NCBI GenBank assembly: GCA_963723455.1
Contig: CAVRQM010000002.1
Span: 1 to 64,000 of the forward strand
DNA: 64,000 bases
From: CAVRQM01 sp963723455
GTDB taxonomy: Bacteria; Pseudomonadota; Alphaproteobacteria; Acetobacterales; Acetobacteraceae
Reading direction: 5' to 3'
This document shows positions 17,653 to 27,224 of this stretch, piece after piece; position 1 is the first letter of the stretch, and every line of letters starts with the position of its first letter. Position numbers and translations under genes: made by a program. Under the pieces are notes generated by a model, which was not told the DNA's origin, did no database searches, and saw nothing but the letters and a program-made list of their open reading frames with translations.

Positions 17653-18837
17653 ATGGGCGCTTTCGCCGCGAAGCCGGACCTGCGTCCGGCCAATCCCTGC
17701 TTCTCCTCCGGCCCCTGCGCCAAGCGCCCCGGCTTTTCGCTGGCGGCACTCGAAGGCGCCCTGCTCGGCCGCAGTCACCGGGCGAAGGGACCGAAGGCGC
17801 GGCTGGCCGAGGTGATCGATCGCAGCCGGGCGATGCTCGGCATCCCGCCCGACTGGCGCCTCGGCATCGTGCCGGCCTCGGATACCGGTGCAATCGAAAT
17901 GGCGATGTGGTCGCTGCTGGGCGCGCGTCCGGCCGACGTGCTGGCGTTCGAGAGTTTCTCCGATGCGTGGGCCGCCGATGTCGTCAAGCAGCTGAAGCTC
18001 GCCGGCGCGCGCGTGCTGTCGGCCGGCTATGGCTTGCTGCCCGACCTCGCCACGGTCGATCCGGCGCATGATCTGGTGTTCGCCTGGAACGGCACGACGT
18101 CCGGCGTGCGTCTGCCGAGCGCCGACTTCATCGCCGACGACCGCGACGGGCTGGTGCTGTGCGACGCCACCTCAGCCGCCTTCGCGATGCACCTGCCGTG
18201 GCGCAAGCTCGATGTCGTCACCTGGTCGTGGCAGAAGGCGCTGGGCGGCGAGGCGGCGCACGGGATGCTGGCGCTGTCGCCGCGCGCGGTGGAGCGGCTG
18301 CTGACCTACAAGCCCGCCTGGCCGCTGCCGAAGATCTTCCGTCTGACCTCCGGCGGCAGGCTGGCCGAAGGCGTGTTCAAGGGCGAGACCATCAACACCC
18401 CCAGCATGCTGTGCGTGGAGGATGCATTGGACGGGCTGCGCTGGGCCGAGAGCGTGGGCGGCCTGCCGGGTCTGGTGGCGCGCAGCGAGGCCAACCTCGC
18501 CGCCGTCGCCGAGTGGGTGGACCGCAGCCACTGGGCCGCCTTCCTGGCCGACGATCCGGGGACGCGCTCCTGCACGTCGATCTGCCTGCGCATCGTGGCG
18601 CCCTGGTTCGCAGCACTGGACCCTGCCGCTCAGGCGGCGGCGGCGAAGGCCGTGGCGCAATTGCTGGAGCGCGAGGGCGTCGCCTACGACATCGCCTCGT
18701 ACCGCGACGCGCCGCCGGGGCTGCGGATCTGGGGTGGGGCCACGGTGCAGACCTCGGACATTCGCGCGCTGCTGCCGTGGCTCGACTGGGCGCAGCAGCA
18801 GGTCGCCGCGAGCCTTGCCGGGCAGGCCGCAGCATGA
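17653..18837 (+). CDS. serC: Phosphoserine transaminase
   Basis: Converts 3-phosphohydroxypyruvate and glutamate to phosphoserine. 394 residues, matching the alphaproteobacterial type (longer than E. coli SerC). PLP Lys lies in VTWSWQKALGGEAAHG; substrate-binding RLTSGGRLAEGVFKGETINTP... region follows (only part quoted). An N-terminal FSSGPCAKRPGFSL is typical. It is followed by serA with an ATGA overlap and preceded by a structured leader, so the pair is one regulated serine-biosynthesis operon. Confidence 0.95.
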   Translation: MGAFAAKPDLRPANPCFSSGPCAKRPGFSLAALEGALLGRSHRAKGPKARLAEVIDRSRAMLGIPPDWRLGIVPASDTGAIEMAMWSLLGARPADVLAFESFSDAWAADVVKQLKLAGARVLSAGYGLLPDLATVDPAHDLVFAWNGTTSGVRLPSADFIADDRDGLVLCDATSAAFAMHLPWRKLDVVTWSWQKALGGEAAHGMLALSPRAVERLLTYKPAWPLPKIFRLTSGGRLAEGVFKGETINTPSMLCVEDALDGLRWAESVGGLPGLVARSEANLAAVAEWVDRSHWAAFLADDPGTRSCTSICLRIVAPWFAALDPAAQAAAAKAVAQLLEREGVAYDIASYRDAPPGLRIWGGATVQTSDIRALLPWLDWAQQQVAASLAGQAAA

Positions 18838-20430
18838 GCGCGCCACGAGTTCATCATCAGCGACAAGCTGTCGGCTGCCGCCGTCGAGATCTTCCGCAGC
18901 CGCGGGGTGGACGCGGACGTGCGGCCCGGTCTGACGCCGGCCGAGCTGCGCGGCGTGATCGGCCTCTATGACGGGCTGGCTATCCGCTCGGCGACCAAGG
19001 TGACGCGCGAGCTGCTGGACGCGGCCGGGCGGCTGCGCGTCGTCGGCCGCGCCGGCATCGGCGTGGACAATGTCGATGTGAAATCGGCGACCGCCCGCGG
19101 CGTGGTGGTGATGAACACGCCGCACGGCAACGCCATCACCACCGCCGAGCACGCCATCGCCATGCTGTTCGCGCTGGCCCGCCAGATCCCCGAAGCCAGC
19201 GCCAGCACCCGCGCCGGCAGATGGGAGAAGAACCGGTTTCTCGGCGTCGAGCTGTACGGCAAGGTGCTGGGCCTGATCGGCTGCGGCAATATCGGTTCGA
19301 TCGTCGCCGACCGCGCGCAGGGCCTGCACATGCGCGTCATCGCATACGACCCGTACCTGACCGAGGCGCGCGCCTTGCAACTCGGCGTCGAGAAGGTCGA
19401 ACTCGATGCACTGCTGCAACGGGCCGACATGGTCTCGCTGCATACGCCGCTGACCGAGGCCACGCGCAACATCGTCTCCCGCGAGGCGATCGGGCGGATG
19501 CGGCCTGGCGTGCGCATCGTCAACTGCGCGCGCGGCGGCCTGCTCGACGAGGCGGCGCTCGCCGACGCGCTGCGCGACGGCCATGTCGCCGGGGCCGCGC
19601 TGGACGTGTTCGCGACCGAGCCGGCCGCGGCGGACAACCCGCTGTTCGGCCTGGAGAACGTCGTCTGCACGCCGCATCTGGGAGCCGCCACCGCCGAGGC
19701 GCAGGAGAACGTGGCGCTGCAGGTAGCCGAACAGATGAGCGACTTCCTGCTGACCGGCGCTGTCAATAACGCGATCAACATGGCGTCCGTGTCGGCCGAG
19801 GATGCGCCTCGGCTGCGCCCGTACATGGAACTGTGCCGCTTGCTGGGCGGCTTCGCCGGGCAGTTGACGCAGGCGCGCGAGGGCGTGCTGCGGCGGGTCA
19901 CGATCGAATACGAGGGCGCGGCAGCGAGCCTGAACCACCGCCCGCTGACCGCCGCGGCGCTGGCCGGGTTGCTGGGGCCGGTGATGGCGGGCGTGAACAT
20001 GGTCAACGCCCCGCTGCTGGCGCGCGAGCGCGGGGTTGATGTCGCCGAGACAGTGCATGACCGGCCTAGCGAATACCAGACGCTGGTGCGGATCACCGTG
20101 GAGACCGACGCGCAGGCCCGCGCGGTGGCCGGCACGCTGTTCGCCGGCTCGCGCCCGCGCATCGTCGAGATCAAGGGCATCAAGGTCGAGGCGGATTTCG
20201 GGCGGCACATGCTGTACGTGACCAACCATGACCGCCCCGGCTTCATCGGCCGCTTCGGCGCCACGCTGAGCGACGCCGGCATCAACATCGCCACCTTCCA
20301 TCTCGGCCGCGCCGCCGCCGGCGGCGACTCGATCTGTCTGGTCAGCCTGGACGAGCCGGTGCCCGAGACGGTGCTGGCCAGCGTGCGCGGCCTGCCGCTG
20401 GTGGTGCAGGCGACCGGGCTGACGTTCTAG
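18834..20430 (+). CDS. serA: D-3-phosphoglycerate dehydrogenase, frameshift at 5' end
   Basis: First step of serine synthesis. Long form, about 531 residues: NAD-binding core (LGLIGCGNIGSIVADRA), catalytic Arg in IVNCARGGLLDE, Glu in DVFATEP, His in CTPHLGAATAE, an intervening domain (about 320-450) and a C-terminal ACT domain (LYVTNHDRPGFIGRFGATL). The ATG at 18834 overlaps the serC stop, but MSAPRV is out of frame with IISDKLSAAAVEIFRSRG. One extra base near 18850 explains this. The only start in the intact frame is GTG 18907, which would cut a conserved strand, so an assembly error is likely. Confidence 0.93.
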
Positions 20431-20467
20431 ACGAGACATCGCCGGGCGCCGGGGTGAGCGCCAACAA

Positions 20468-20505
20468 GGCGTAGCGCCGCCCCGGGCGCCCGGCGGCGCT
20501 ACGCC
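20468..20505. terminator. Perfect 14-bp hairpin between serA and dps
   Basis: Arms GGCGTAGCGCCGCC (20468-20481) and GGCGGCGCTACGCC (20492-20505) are exact reverse complements around a 10-nt GC loop. It lies 38 bp past the serA stop. The dps TAG (20499-20501) is inside the right arm, so it would serve both convergent transcripts. No U-tract on either side, so it is hairpin-type rather than a classical intrinsic terminator. Confidence 0.7.
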
Positions 20506-21026
20506 GAGTGCGGCGTCTCGTGGCTCGCCTCGTACAGGAACCAGGCCCGCCGTTCGGTCTCGTCGATCCACACCTCCAGCAGGCTGGCGGTCGCCACGTC
20601 CTTCAGCTCGTCGCATAGCTCGTGCGTCTCGCGCATCCGTCTGGCCATCGAATTGTTGTCCTCGCGCAGCTCGGCCAGCATGTCCTGCGGCGTGACGTAG
20701 GGCGCGTCGTTGTCGGAAATGCGCTGGGTGCGCGAGATCTCGCCGATCGAATGCAGCGTCAGGCCGCCCAGCTTGCGCACCCGCTCGGCCATCGGATCGG
20801 TCATGGCGAAAATCTGGTCGGATTGCTCGTCGAGCAGCAGGTGATAGTCGCGGAAATGCCGGCCGCTCATGTGCCAGTGGAAGTTCTTGGTCTTGAGGTA
20901 CAGCGCGAAGGTGTCGGCCACCAGGCCGTTGACGGCGGCGGCGATGTCCCGGGTGGCGTTGCCGCCCAGGTCGGTGGGCGTCGCCAGCGCCGGCGGGACG
21001 GCGTGCGGGTCATGAGCTTTGGCCAT
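20499..21026 (-). CDS. dps: Dps-type ferritin-like DNA-protection protein
   Basis: 175 residues of the Dps/ferritin-like fold. The ferroxidase ligands appear in KTKNFHWHMSGRHFRDYHLL and the following LDEQSDQIFAMTDPMAERVR (His and Asp/Glu of the inter-subunit site). An N-terminal tail precedes the first helix, as in DNA-binding Dps. Protects DNA from iron and peroxide. Monocistronic; converges with serA. Confidence 0.92.
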   Translation of the reverse strand: MAKAHDPHAVPPALATPTDLGGNATRDIAAAVNGLVADTFALYLKTKNFHWHMSGRHFRDYHLLLDEQSDQIFAMTDPMAERVRKLGGLTLHSIGEISRTQRISDNDAPYVTPQDMLAELREDNNSMARRMRETHELCDELKDVATASLLEVWIDETERRAWFLYEASHETPHSA

Positions 21027-21115
21027 GTCGGGTGGTCCTTTCGGTCGTGCCAGGGGATGCGTGCGGCGGCATAACGACGGCGGCGGCGAATTCGATCCAT
21101 GCCGTGTACAGCGGT

Positions 21116-21697
21116 TCAGCGGCGCAGGAACGGCGCCATCCGGCCGAGCACGCCGTCATGCCACAGGTAATGATGGACCAGCGCCGCCGCCGCGTGCAGC
21201 CCGGCGACGATCAGGATCGCGTTGGCGGCCAGCGCATGCCAGCCACGGATGCGGTCGGGCGGGACCAGCGCAGAGAAATCAAGCTTCGGCACATGCACCA
21301 GGCCGAAGATGCTGCCGCCATGCGCCAGCAGGTTGGCCACCCCGAGCAGCACGGTGGCCACCAGCAGCGCATACAGGGCGTAATGCGTGGCCTTCGCCAG
21401 CACATGCAGCGCCCCGCGATCGGCCGCCGGCAGCGCCCGGCCGGGGCCGAGCCGCCAAGCGAAGCGGGCGACCAGCACGACGCCCAGGGTCACGCCCAGC
21501 ACGACATGGCTGGAGCGGATCATCGCCGCGGTCTGGCTGTGGCCGAACCAGCCGATCGCGTGCGCGCTGACCCAGAGCACGGCGACCAGCACGGCCGTCG
21601 TCCAATGCAGCGCGATGGTGGTCGCGTCGTAGCGCTGCGCGCGGGTGATCGGGGCGGGCGCTTGCGGCATCGTCGTCGTCTCCGCGTGCTGTGTCAC
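21116..21697 (-). CDS. Cytochrome b561 family membrane protein
   Basis: 193 residues with four hydrophobic helices and haem-ligand histidines in IALHWTTAVL, AKATHYALYALL and near the end GWHALAANAILIVAGLHAAA. It would pass electrons in the inner membrane, commonly quinol to oxygen or superoxide. Its ATG overlaps the stop of the phosphoesterase, making it the last gene of the helicase-photolyase operon. Confidence 0.9.
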   Translation of the reverse strand: MTQHAETTTMPQAPAPITRAQRYDATTIALHWTTAVLVAVLWVSAHAIGWFGHSQTAAMIRSSHVVLGVTLGVVLVARFAWRLGPGRALPAADRGALHVLAKATHYALYALLVATVLLGVANLLAHGGSIFGLVHVPKLDFSALVPPDRIRGWHALAANAILIVAGLHAAAALVHHYLWHDGVLGRMAPFLRR

Positions 21698-22453
21698 TGG
21701 ACGCGCGCCGCCGGGTCTGCGGGGCTGGCCGGCGGCAGGTCGATCCAGGACAGGTGGCCGCCCTTGCCCGCGCCGGTATCCAGGAAGATCGCCTGCCCGC
21801 CGGCGGCGCCGCGCCGGACATAGGGCCGGCCATCGCCGCTGCGCCGGTCGTGGCCGACATAGACCGTCATCCCGGCCGGGATGCGGTCCACCCAGCGCAG
21901 GCTGCGCTCGGGATAGCCGTCGGCCTTCAGCCGCCCGGTCGGCTCGCCATATAGCGCGCGCGCCAGCACCCCCTGCACATGCCCCTCGGGCGGCGCCGGC
22001 GGGACCGCGTCCAGCATGGCGGTGTGGAAGCCGCCATGCACGAACATCTCGACCAGGCTGCCGTGGCTGCGCTGCACCCAGGCGGGGGCGCGGCCGATCT
22101 CGGACGCGGTTCGCGCCCGCAACCGCCCGTCCAGCTGGGACAGCGTGGCGGCCAGTTGGCCGTCGATCCGCACCGCCTCGCCGCGCAGGGCGCGGGCCAG
22201 CTTCAGATCATGGTTGCCGACGACGAACAGGCCGCGCGCCTCGTCGATCAGAGCGGAACATCACCCGCAGCGCGCCGGCGCTGTCCGGCCCGTAATCGGT
22301 CAGGTCGCCGAGCTGCACCACGAACAGGTCGGTCTCGGCGGCGGCGGAAAAGCCGCGGGCATCCCCATGCACGTCGCCCACGACCCGCACGCCGCGACCC
22401 GGCGGCAAGGCAAGCAACGAGCCGGGGCCGGACGACCCGCGCACAATGCTCAT
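21694..22453 (-). CDS. Metallophosphoesterase, Ser/Thr protein phosphatase type, one frameshift
   Basis: About 252 residues when repaired. The PPP metal-site motifs come in order: VVGDVHGDARG, VQLGDLTDYGPDS and VVGNHDLK, then a late HGGFH and YVGHDRR. The frame shifts by one base near 22252, between VMFR and LIDEARGLFVVGNHD. It could be a protein phosphatase or an Ap4A hydrolase-like enzyme. ATGA overlaps with the photolyase upstream and cytochrome b561 downstream show translational coupling. Confidence 0.85.
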
Positions 22454-23906
22454 GCCGAGCGACGCGGCAGCGCCCGGAACGCCGCCAGCGCCCGCGCGCG
22501 GCCAGCGCCCAGATCGACGATCGGCGGCGGATAGGTCCTGCCGAGACTGATCCCCGCTTCCGCCAGCTTCGGCGCCGACGCCTCCCACGGCGCATGGATC
22601 AGCGGCGCCGGCAGTCGGCCGAGTTCGGGCACGTAGGCGCGGACGTATGTCCCGTCCGGGTCGAACTTGCGCCCCTGCAGCACCGGGTTGAACACGCGGA
22701 AGAACGGCGCCGCGTCGGCCCCGCTGCCGGCGACCCACTGCCATTGCGCGCTGTTGCTGGCCAGGTCCGCATCGACCAGCGTATCCCAGAACCAGGCCGC
22801 GCCGTCCTGCCACGGCTGCAGCAGGTGCTTGACCAGGAAGCTGGCCACGATCATTCGCACCCGGTTGTGCATCCAGCCGGTGCGCCAGAGCTGGCGCATT
22901 CCCGCATCGACGATCGGCACGCCGGTCCGGCCGCGCTGCCAGGCGCGCAGCGCCGCCGGGTCGCGCCGCCAGGCCATCGCCGCGAACTCGCCGCGCAGCG
23001 GCGCCTCGGGCATGGTCGGGTGCTGCCACAGCAGGTGCGCCGAGAACTCGCGCCACAGCAGCTCGTCGGTCCAGACCTGCGTCCCGCGCGAGCCCGGCCG
23101 CGCCGCGTCGGCGGCGTGCCAGGCTTGCGCCGGCGACACCTCGCCCCAGTGCAGGCGCGGCGACAGCATCGAGGTGCCGTCCATCCCAGGGCTGTTGCGC
23201 GACGCGTCGTAGGCGTCCAGCACGGCATCGGCGAAGCGCCGCAACCGGCGCTGCGCGCCGGCCTCGCCCGGGGCGTCGCCGGGGCCGGTCGCGGACCAGG
23301 TCGCCCGCAGCCCGCCGGCCCAGTCCGGGCGTGTCGGCAGCAGGCCCCAGGAGTTCGAGCGCGTCGGACGCCAGCGCCGGGCCGGGGCGGATGCGGCGCG
23401 GCGCCGGCCCGGGCGCGTGCGGCGCGCCGCGGGCGCGGCACGCGCGGGCGAACGGGGTGAACACGCCATAGCCGCCGCCGGCCTGCGTGCGGATCGCGCC
23501 CGGCTCGAACAGCGTCAGAGGTACGGTGCAGGTGCAGCGGCACGGGCAGCGCCGCCTGCAACTCGCTGGCCAGCAGCCGCGCCCACGGCTCGACCGGCTG
23601 CCCGGCATGCACCGCCTGCGCCCCGCTGTCGCGCACGATCGCGCCCAGCTGCCCGGCTGTGTCGCCGCGGCGCAGCAGCAACCGGCCGCCGGCATGGGCG
23701 AACCCGGCGGCCAGCGAGGCCAGGCTGTGACGCAGCCACCAGCGCGAGGCGCCGCCCGGCGCCCAGGCGCCGGCGGCCGCATCGTCCAGGATGAAAACCG
23801 CGACGATCGGCCGCCCCGAGGCGATGCACGCCGACAGCGCCGCATTGTCTGCCAGCCGCAGCTCACGGCGGAGCCACAGCACAACCGGAGCGGAGGCGTC
23901 GTTCAT
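22450..23906 (-). CDS. phrB: Deoxyribodipyrimidine photolyase (class I), two frameshifts
   Basis: Light-driven repair of cyclobutane pyrimidine dimers. N-terminal antenna domain begins VVLWLRRELRLADNAAL. The FAD domain shows TGVPIVDAGMRQLWRTGWMH, VRMIVASFLVKHLL and DADLASNSAQWQWVAGSGAD, as in class I photolyases. Frames change near 23520 and near 23350, both in the antenna domain/linker part, while the FAD domain is intact. Start ATG 23906 gives the normal N-terminus MNDASAPVV. It overlaps the phosphoesterase (ATGA) and lies 38 bp after pdeM. Confidence 0.9.
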
Positions 23907-23944
23907 GCCCCTGATATACGGAGCTTGCCGCCGATTGGGATGCG

Positions 23945-24649
23945 TCACGACCCCGTGATCGGCAGCGCGGCCGCGGCGCTGCCCATCGGGAAGCTGAACA
24001 GCCGGTCGCGGCCGAGCAGGAACACCCGGCCGCCGCGCGGGAACAGCCGGGCGATCGCCGGGTGGCGCACATCCAGGCCGCCGGCATAGGCGCCGAACGC
24101 CGGCAGCAGCAGCCGACGCCCGTCGGTCGCGAAGCAGGCGCGGGTCACCGTGGCGCCGCGCGCCGGCACCTGCGCCTTCGGATGGAAATGCCCGCTGATC
24201 TCGCCATTGGCCGGACCGCGGGCGGCGGCCTCATGGCGGAACACCAGGCCGCCGGCCTGGAACAGCGGCGCCGCCCGGCCGCCGACGCCCTCCGGCGGGT
24301 GCGGATCGTGATTGCCCAGCACCCAGACGAACTGCTCCGGCGCCGAGGTCAGGCGGCGCAGCCGGGCGGCGTCGTGCGGCTGCAGCCGCTGGAAGGCGCG
24401 CGGGTCGTGAAAACTGTCGCCCAGCGCCAGCACGACGCGCGGCGCATAGCGACGCAGCAGCACGGCGAGGCGATCGAGCGTCGCGTGGGTGTCCCAGGGC
24501 GGCAGCAGCCGGCCCTGCGCGGCGGCCGACGACGCCTTCTCGAAATGCAGGTCGGCCACCGCCAGCAGCCGCTCGGCCGGCCAGAACAGCGCGCCCGTGG
24601 GATCGAGCATCAGCTGCTCGCCCGCCAGATGCAGCTGGGCCGGAATCAT
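23945..24649 (-). CDS. pdeM: Ligase-associated DNA damage response endonuclease PdeM
   Basis: 234-residue calcineurin-like phosphoesterase with LLAVADLHFEKAS, VLALGDSFHDPRAF, VWVLGNHDPHPPEGV and SGHFHPKAQV. These match the PdeM family that travels with an Lhr-type helicase and an ATP-dependent DNA ligase. Here the start overlaps the helicase stop (ATGA). The ligase and exonuclease genes usual to this module are not in the window. Confidence 0.9.
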   Translation of the reverse strand: MIPAQLHLAGEQLMLDPTGALFWPAERLLAVADLHFEKASSAAAQGRLLPPWDTHATLDRLAVLLRRYAPRVVLALGDSFHDPRAFQRLQPHDAARLRRLTSAPEQFVWVLGNHDPHPPEGVGGRAAPLFQAGGLVFRHEAAARGPANGEISGHFHPKAQVPARGATVTRACFATDGRRLLLPAFGAYAGGLDVRHPAIARLFPRGGRVFLLGRDRLFSFPMGSAAAALPITGS

Positions 24650-27150
24650 CCCGCCCGCCGGCGGGCCGGCCCCCGGGTCCGCCGCCGCCCGCGGACCGGC
24701 GCAGCGCGGGGCGCCGGCGGCGGCGTCAGCGCGAAGGGCGGCGGCTCGGCTTCGCCGGTCGCCTCGGCCACCAGCGCCGCCTCCTCCAGCAGCAGATCGT
24801 CGCCGGCGGCGTGGCGCACGCTTTCGCGCCCCACCTCCAGCAGCACCGGCACCGCCAGCGGGCTGACCCGCGACAGCGCCATGTGGCGCACCCGGCCCTG
24901 GATGCGCGCCAGCATGCCGGCGACGCGGTTCAGGTCGGTCAGGCCGGCGGCGGCGTCCGCGCGCGTCGCCCGCAGCAGCACATGGTCCGGCTGGTGGCGG
25001 CGCAGCACGTCGTACAGCAGGTCGCTGCTGACGGTGACCTGGCGGCGGTTCTTGCTGGCGCCCGGCATCTGCCGCTCGATCAGCCCGGCCACCACCGCCA
25101 CGTTGCGGAAGGTGCGGCGCAGCATCGAGCTTTCCGCCATCCACGCCTCCAGATCGTCGCCCAGCATGTCGTCGTCGAACAGCCGCGCGACATCGGTCGG
25201 CTGCGCCGCCGACCAGCACGCCAGCACGTAGTCGGTGGCGACGAACCCCAGCGGCTGCATGCCGAACCGCTCCATCCGCCGGGTCACCAGCAGCCCCAGC
25301 GTCTGATGCGCCTGCCGACCCTCGAAGCAGTAGGCCACCAGATACCAGCGATCGCCGCGCGGGAAGCTTTCCACCAGCAGGTCGTCGCGCCCCGGCAGGC
25401 GCGAGCGCGCGGTCTGCAGCGCCAGCCATTCCCGGACCGGCTCGGGAAACAGATGCCAGGACGCCCGGTCCTGCAGCAGCAGGCGCACCCGGTCGGCGAG
25501 GTTGGTGGTCATCGGCATGCGCGCCCCGGCCCAGGTCGGCACCTTCGGCTCGCCCTCGCCGCCATCGGCGACCTCGACCGTGGTCTCGCGCAGCCGCACG
25601 AAGCGCAGCAGCTTGCCGGCAAAGATGAAGGTGTCGCCGGGGCTGAGGAAGGTGATGAAATCCTCCTCGATCTCGCCCAGGCTGCCGCCCATCCGCCCGG
25701 CATAGCGCACCTTCAGCGCCGGCTGATCGACGATGGTGCCGATGTTCATGCGGTGCTGGCGGGCGATGCGCTCGGAGCGGACATGCACCATGCCCTCGGC
25801 GTCGCGGAACAGCTTGCGATATTTGTCATAGGCATGCAGCGCGTAGCCGCCATCCTCGACGAAGCCCAGCACGGCATCGAAATCCGCGCGCGCCAGGGCG
25901 GCATAGGGTGCGGCGCTGCGGACCTGCGCAAACATCGCGTCCGGGCAGAACGGGGCGGCGCAGGCGCAGCCCAGCAGGTGCTGCGCCAGCACGTCCAACC
26001 CGCCCGGGCGCGGCGGGTCGCCGTCGAGTTCGCCGGCGGCCACGCCCAGGATCGCCGCCTCGCATTCCAGCACCTCGAACCGGTTGGCCGGCACCAGGAT
26101 GGCCCGGCTCGGCTCGTCCATGCGGTGATTGGCGCGGCCGACCCGCTGCAGCAGCCGCGACACGCCCTTTGGCGCGCCGACCTGCAGCACCTGATCGACG
26201 CCGCCCCAGTCGATGCCGAGATCGAGCGAGGAGGTCGCGACCACGGCGCGCAGCTCGCCGGCCGCCATCGCCGCCTCGACGCGCTGGCGCTGCGCCAGCT
26301 CGAGGCTGCCGTGATGGATGGCGATGGGCAGCGTGTCGGCGTTCAGTCGCCACAGCGCCTGAAACAGCAGCTCGGATTGCGCGCGGGTGTTGACGAACAC
26401 GATGGTCATGCCCGCGGCGCGGATGCGGGCGAGGATCTCGGGCGCGCTGAACAGGCCCATGTGCCCCGACCACGGCAGCCGTCCGTCTGGCAGGATCATG
26501 CCGATCTCGGGCGCGGCGCCGCCCTGCGCCTGGATCAGCCGGGTCGCGCGGCCCGTGCCGTCCAGCGACACGTAATCCAGCAGCGGCCGCCGGTGCGCCA
26601 CCGTCGCCGACAGGCCGATGCGCCGATGCGCCGGCGCGAGTGCCGCCAGCCGCGCCAGGCACAGCGCCAGCTGATCGCCGCGCTTGCTGCCGGCCAGGGC
26701 ATGCACCTCGTCGATCACCACGCGGCGCAGGCCGGAGAACATCCGTGCCGCATCGGGCAGCGAGACCAGCAGCGCCAGGCTTTCCGGCGTGGTCAGCAGG
26801 ATGTCGGGCGGCTGCTCACGCTGCCGGCGGCGGTCATGCGCGCCGGTGTCGCCGGTGCGCGTGGCGATGGCGACCGGCAGCGCCAGGTCCGAGATCGGGC
26901 GGGTCAGGTTGCGCGCGATGTCAGCCGCCAGCGCCTTCAGCGGGCTGACATACAGCGTGTGCAGGCCGGGGGCGTGCGCGGCGTGCAGGTCGATCAGGCT
27001 TGGCAGGAACCCGGCCAGCGTCTTGCCGCCGCCGGTCGGCGCCAGCAGCAGCGCGCTGTCGCCCTGCTGCGCCGCCCGGAGCACGGCAAGCTGGTGCGGT
27101 CGCGGCGACCAGCCCTGGGCGGCGAACCAGGCGGCGAAAGGTTCCGGCAA
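24646..27150 (-). CDS. Ligase-associated DEXH-box DNA helicase (Lhr family)
   Basis: About 834 residues. Walker A LLLAPTGGGKTLAGF, motif II VVIDEVHALAGSKRG, motif III GLSATVAHR, motif IV IVFVNTRAQSE, and motif VI LLQRVGRANHRMDEPS are in order. The long C-terminal half matches Lhr-core DNA-repair helicases, and a basic tail ends the protein. I prefer the TTG at 27150 (LPEPFAAWFAAQGW) because the ATG at 27198 lies inside a 14-bp hairpin and would add 16 low-complexity residues. First gene of a five-gene repair operon. Confidence 0.9.
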   Translation of the reverse strand: MPEPFAAWFAAQGWSPRPHQLAVLRAAQQGDSALLLAPTGGGKTLAGFLPSLIDLHAAHAPGLHTLYVSPLKALAADIARNLTRPISDLALPVAIATRTGDTGAHDRRRQREQPPDILLTTPESLALLVSLPDAARMFSGLRRVVIDEVHALAGSKRGDQLALCLARLAALAPAHRRIGLSATVAHRRPLLDYVSLDGTGRATRLIQAQGGAAPEIGMILPDGRLPWSGHMGLFSAPEILARIRAAGMTIVFVNTRAQSELLFQALWRLNADTLPIAIHHGSLELAQRQRVEAAMAAGELRAVVATSSLDLGIDWGGVDQVLQVGAPKGVSRLLQRVGRANHRMDEPSRAILVPANRFEVLECEAAILGVAAGELDGDPPRPGGLDVLAQHLLGCACAAPFCPDAMFAQVRSAAPYAALARADFDAVLGFVEDGGYALHAYDKYRKLFRDAEGMVHVRSERIARQHRMNIGTIVDQPALKVRYAGRMGGSLGEIEEDFITFLSPGDTFIFAGKLLRFVRLRETTVEVADGGEGEPKVPTWAGARMPMTTNLADRVRLLLQDRASWHLFPEPVREWLALQTARSRLPGRDDLLVESFPRGDRWYLVAYCFEGRQAHQTLGLLVTRRMERFGMQPLGFVATDYVLACWSAAQPTDVARLFDDDMLGDDLEAWMAESSMLRRTFRNVAVVAGLIERQMPGASKNRRQVTVSSDLLYDVLRRHQPDHVLLRATRADAAAGLTDLNRVAGMLARIQGRVRHMALSRVSPLAVPVLLEVGRESVRHAAGDDLLLEEAALVAEATGEAEPPPFALTPPPAPRAAPVRGRRRTRGPARRRAG

Positions 27151-27175
27151 TGTTCCAGGCACCGGGAAGGCATAG

Positions 27176-27211
27176 CCGGGGCCGGGCCTGGGGAACAAGG
27201 CCCGGCCCCGG
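27176..27211 (-). terminator. 14-bp hairpin between threitol-type dehydrogenase and helicase genes
   Basis: CCGGGGCCGGGCCT (27176-27189) and AGGCCCGGCCCCGG (27198-27211) are exact reverse complements with an 8-nt loop. It starts 14 bp beyond the dehydrogenase stop (TAG at 27225-27227) on the minus strand and would end the polyol-locus transcript. It overlaps the upstream candidate start of the helicase. No U-tract. Confidence 0.65.
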
Positions 27212-27224
27212 CGCGCATGGGCCG

